Source: a virus
Virus record (IMG/VR): IMGVR_UViG_3300028829_004631
Span: 1 to 30,050 of that record
Strand: one strand, 5' to 3'
Length of the DNA stretch: 30,050 bases
A program made the translations under genes and the position numbers. Shown in pieces: positions 28,314-30,050 of the stretch. Each line of letters opens with the position of its first letter. Position 1 is the first letter of the stretch. Under the pieces are notes generated by a model. That model worked only from the letters and a program-made list of their open reading frames with translations. It was not told the origin of the DNA and made no database searches.

Positions 28314-30050
28314 CCACGCCCTGTCTGTTTTTCAACCAATTGAAAATGAATCTGTTACAACCTGGGCAGAAAAAAACATTTACATTCCTAAGGAAGTTTC
28401 ACCGTATGCAGGATATTTTAAAGCAGGGTTTAATAAATATTTATGTGAACCGTTAAATCATTTTGGAAACAAGCAAACTGATAAGTTAACTGTATGCTTT
28501 GCATCGCAAACAGGAAAAACTACATTAATGCATATTGGTTTATTATACGTTGTAACAAAAAACCCTAAGCCGGTTTTATATTTGATGCCAAGCGACGGAG
28601 CAGCTAGGCAAATAAGTAAAGAGCGCATTCAGCCTATGATGCGTGCTTCAAAAGAAGTTTCAAAAGTTTTACCTGATAACGCAGATAATTTTTCAATTCT
28701 TACTTACAACTTAAAATCTTGCAATGTTCATTTGGGAGGCGCTGGATCAGCAGGCAAGTTAGCTTCTTTTCCATGTGCTGTAGTTTGCTTCGATGAATGC
28801 GATAAAGCAGAAGTCAGAAACAAAAAAGAAGCAGGCGCAATTCAACTAGCAAGCAACAGAATAAAAGCATACGGATCGTCAAAACTATTTGTATTAGCCT
28901 CAACGCCAACAATAGATGACGGTGCAGAAACAATATATCATCACTTAAAGCATTCAACTTTTAAAACTTACAGAGTGCCTTGCCTAAATTGTGGAGAGTT
29001 TGCTGAAATAGGATTTAAAAAAGGAGAAGAAAAATTTTCTGTGCAATGGGAAAAAAAGTTTTTACAAGGTGAAGTTGACATTAATGCAACTGCAAGCACA
29101 GCGAAATTAGTTTGTCCGTATTGCGATTATGCTGTTAATGACTCAAACGCAAAAAACAAAATGGTATCGCACGACCTAGCATATTGGGAATCCACAAACC
29201 TTTCAGCAGATGAGTCGCATCAAGGTTATCATTTAAATAGTTTATATTCTAGCTATATCTCAATTAAGGATTCTGCACGTATGTTTCTTGAAGCCAAGGG
29301 CACTAATGAGCTTCAAGACTTTCGTAACTCATTTCAGGCATTACCATGGAAGCATGAAACAGAAGATACTCCAGACATAATAAAACTAAAAGAATTAGAA
29401 TCAGAGTTCGCTAAAGGAGAAACTCCGCCAAATTCAATTATAATTTTAACTGTTGATGTGCAAAAATACGAATTTTATTGGATGCTGACTGCGCACGACA
29501 CTGATGGGATTTGCCACATAATGGACAATGGGCGAGCAGACAACTTTGTAGACCTAAGCAAAATATACAAAAGATACAGTTGCGACTTTGCTGGAGTAGA
29601 CTCAGCCTATAATACGCCATTTGTATTACAGCACTTAAAGAAACTTGGAACAACATGGTTTGCCATTCGTGGTCAGCAAAAAATGCAAGGACAACTAAAC
29701 TTAGTTCCAATAAATGCTATTGACGGAAATAAGGATGAATCGAGACAGGGCACAGTCACAAGATTTGATGTCAATAATTCACACTTCAAAAGATTATTAG
29801 TGCAAATGCGAAATCAAAAAATAGCAGGTTTGGCAATATATAAAAACGCTGATGCACTTTTGTATAGGCATTTGCTTTCTGAAGTTGAAATTGAAATAAG
29901 AGATAGAAATGGCAGACGTCAGTTTGAGTTTAAACAAATTGATAGAGAAAATCACTGGTTTGATTGCTTAAACTATGCTCTTGCTATGGGCTACTTTTTT
30001 AGAAAAACTAGATCAAGTAAGAAAAGACCAACTGATTACAAGAAAAAGCC
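28297..30050 (+). CDS. Terminase large subunit (GpA-like), 5' part, continues at 1-178
   Basis: ATG at 28297; the gene runs past the right edge and is completed at 1-178 on the circular map (595 aa). Packaging ATPase motifs: Walker A ASQTGKTT (residues 69-76), Walker B AVVCFDECD (161-169, D166/E167), and the coupling motif LASTPT (200-205). A zinc-binding pattern follows (C229/C232 and C273/C276). The nuclease half has LTVDVQ (D387) and GVDSAYNT (D435), with the last acidic site in the segment at 1-178. These define the lambda GpA type, which usually goes with Nu1-like small subunits and cohesive ends. The protein translocates DNA into the prohead and cuts concatemers. Confidence 0.95.
   Translation, partial: MPALIDHALSVFQPIENESVTTWAEKNIYIPKEVSPYAGYFKAGFNKYLCEPLNHFGNKQTDKLTVCFASQTGKTTLMHIGLLYVVTKNPKPVLYLMPSDGAARQISKERIQPMMRASKEVSKVLPDNADNFSILTYNLKSCNVHLGGAGSAGKLASFPCAVVCFDECDKAEVRNKKEAGAIQLASNRIKAYGSSKLFVLASTPTIDDGAETIYHHLKHSTFKTYRVPCLNCGEFAEIGFKKGEEKFSVQWEKKFLQGEVDINATASTAKLVCPYCDYAVNDSNAKNKMVSHDLAYWESTNLSADESHQGYHLNSLYSSYISIKDSARMFLEAKGTNELQDFRNSFQALPWKHETEDTPDIIKLKELESEFAKGETPPNSIIILTVDVQKYEFYWMLTAHDTDGICHIMDNGRADNFVDLSKIYKRYSCDFAGVDSAYNTPFVLQHLKKLGTTWFAIRGQQKMQGQLNLVPINAIDGNKDESRQGTVTRFDVNNSHFKRLLVQMRNQKIAGLAIYKNADALLYRHLLSEVEIEIRDRNGRRQFEFKQIDRENHWFDCLNYALAMGYFFRKTRSSKKRPTDYKKK
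29907..30050. repeat. Terminal direct repeat, right copy (same as 1-144)
   Basis: Identical to 1-144. The terminase gene keeps its frame through the overlap, so trimming one copy gives a seamless circle of 29,906 bp. Confidence 0.97.

Overview
The window is a complete small tailed-phage genome with its ends overlapping. Bases 1-144 are repeated exactly at 29907-30050, so the unit is a circular or circularly permuted molecule of 29,906 bp. The cut falls inside the terminase large-subunit gene, which starts at 28297 and ends at 178 once the molecule is closed. Every supported gene lies on the + strand, the base composition is A+T-rich, and genes are tightly packed with many ATGA or TAATG start/stop overlaps. 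The long tape-measure gene, tail terminator and tube, with no sheath or baseplate-wedge genes seen, suggest a siphovirus. The head genes follow a lambda-like plan: Nu1/GpA-like terminase, gpW, lambda-type portal, protease, capsid, connector, tail terminator, tube, chaperone, tape measure.

Layout. (1) 28297-9118 across the join: packaging, head, neck and tail-tube genes. (2) 9168-14703: tape measure and tail-tip proteins I mostly cannot name. (3) 14734-19803: receptor-facing modules, namely two related N-terminal adaptor domains, a Pro-rich linker, lectin-like and FN3-like modules, and an esterase-like domain that has lost its catalytic residues. An apparently intact relative of that esterase sits at 5689-7719, fused to a putative head-tail connector. 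(4) 19826-21032: five very small membrane proteins, presumably the lysis or membrane cassette; no endolysin was recognised. (5) 21083-25914: a sigma70-like promoter with an overlapping dyad, then the early genes: small unknowns, a DUF1071-type annealing protein, a winged-helix protein, a primosome initiator with a DnaC-like loader, and a RusA resolvase. (6) 25915-26075: the largest intergenic gap, with a GC-rich palindrome. (7) 26076-28313: a ParB-like protein, a C5-cytosine methyltransferase and the small terminase.

No integrase, excisionase, CI-like repressor, DNA polymerase, tRNA or CRISPR array was seen. The phage therefore looks lytic and dependent on host polymerase, although a few unknown small genes leave room for doubt. 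The host is not identifiable. Most late genes lack Shine-Dalgarno sequences, while several replication genes have excellent ones. The esterase and lectin tail modules are of a kind common in phages of aquatic, polysaccharide-coated bacteria. A Bacteroidota-like host is possible from the SD-poor late genes, but the TTGACA-type promoter does not favour it.

The most interesting material is the set of two diverged SGNH/SASA esterase-lectin proteins, one tied to the neck and one catalytically dead at the tail tip, the shared Pro-rich linker repeats, the repeated A-rich leader in front of early genes, and a 33-residue membrane gene hidden in an alternative frame.
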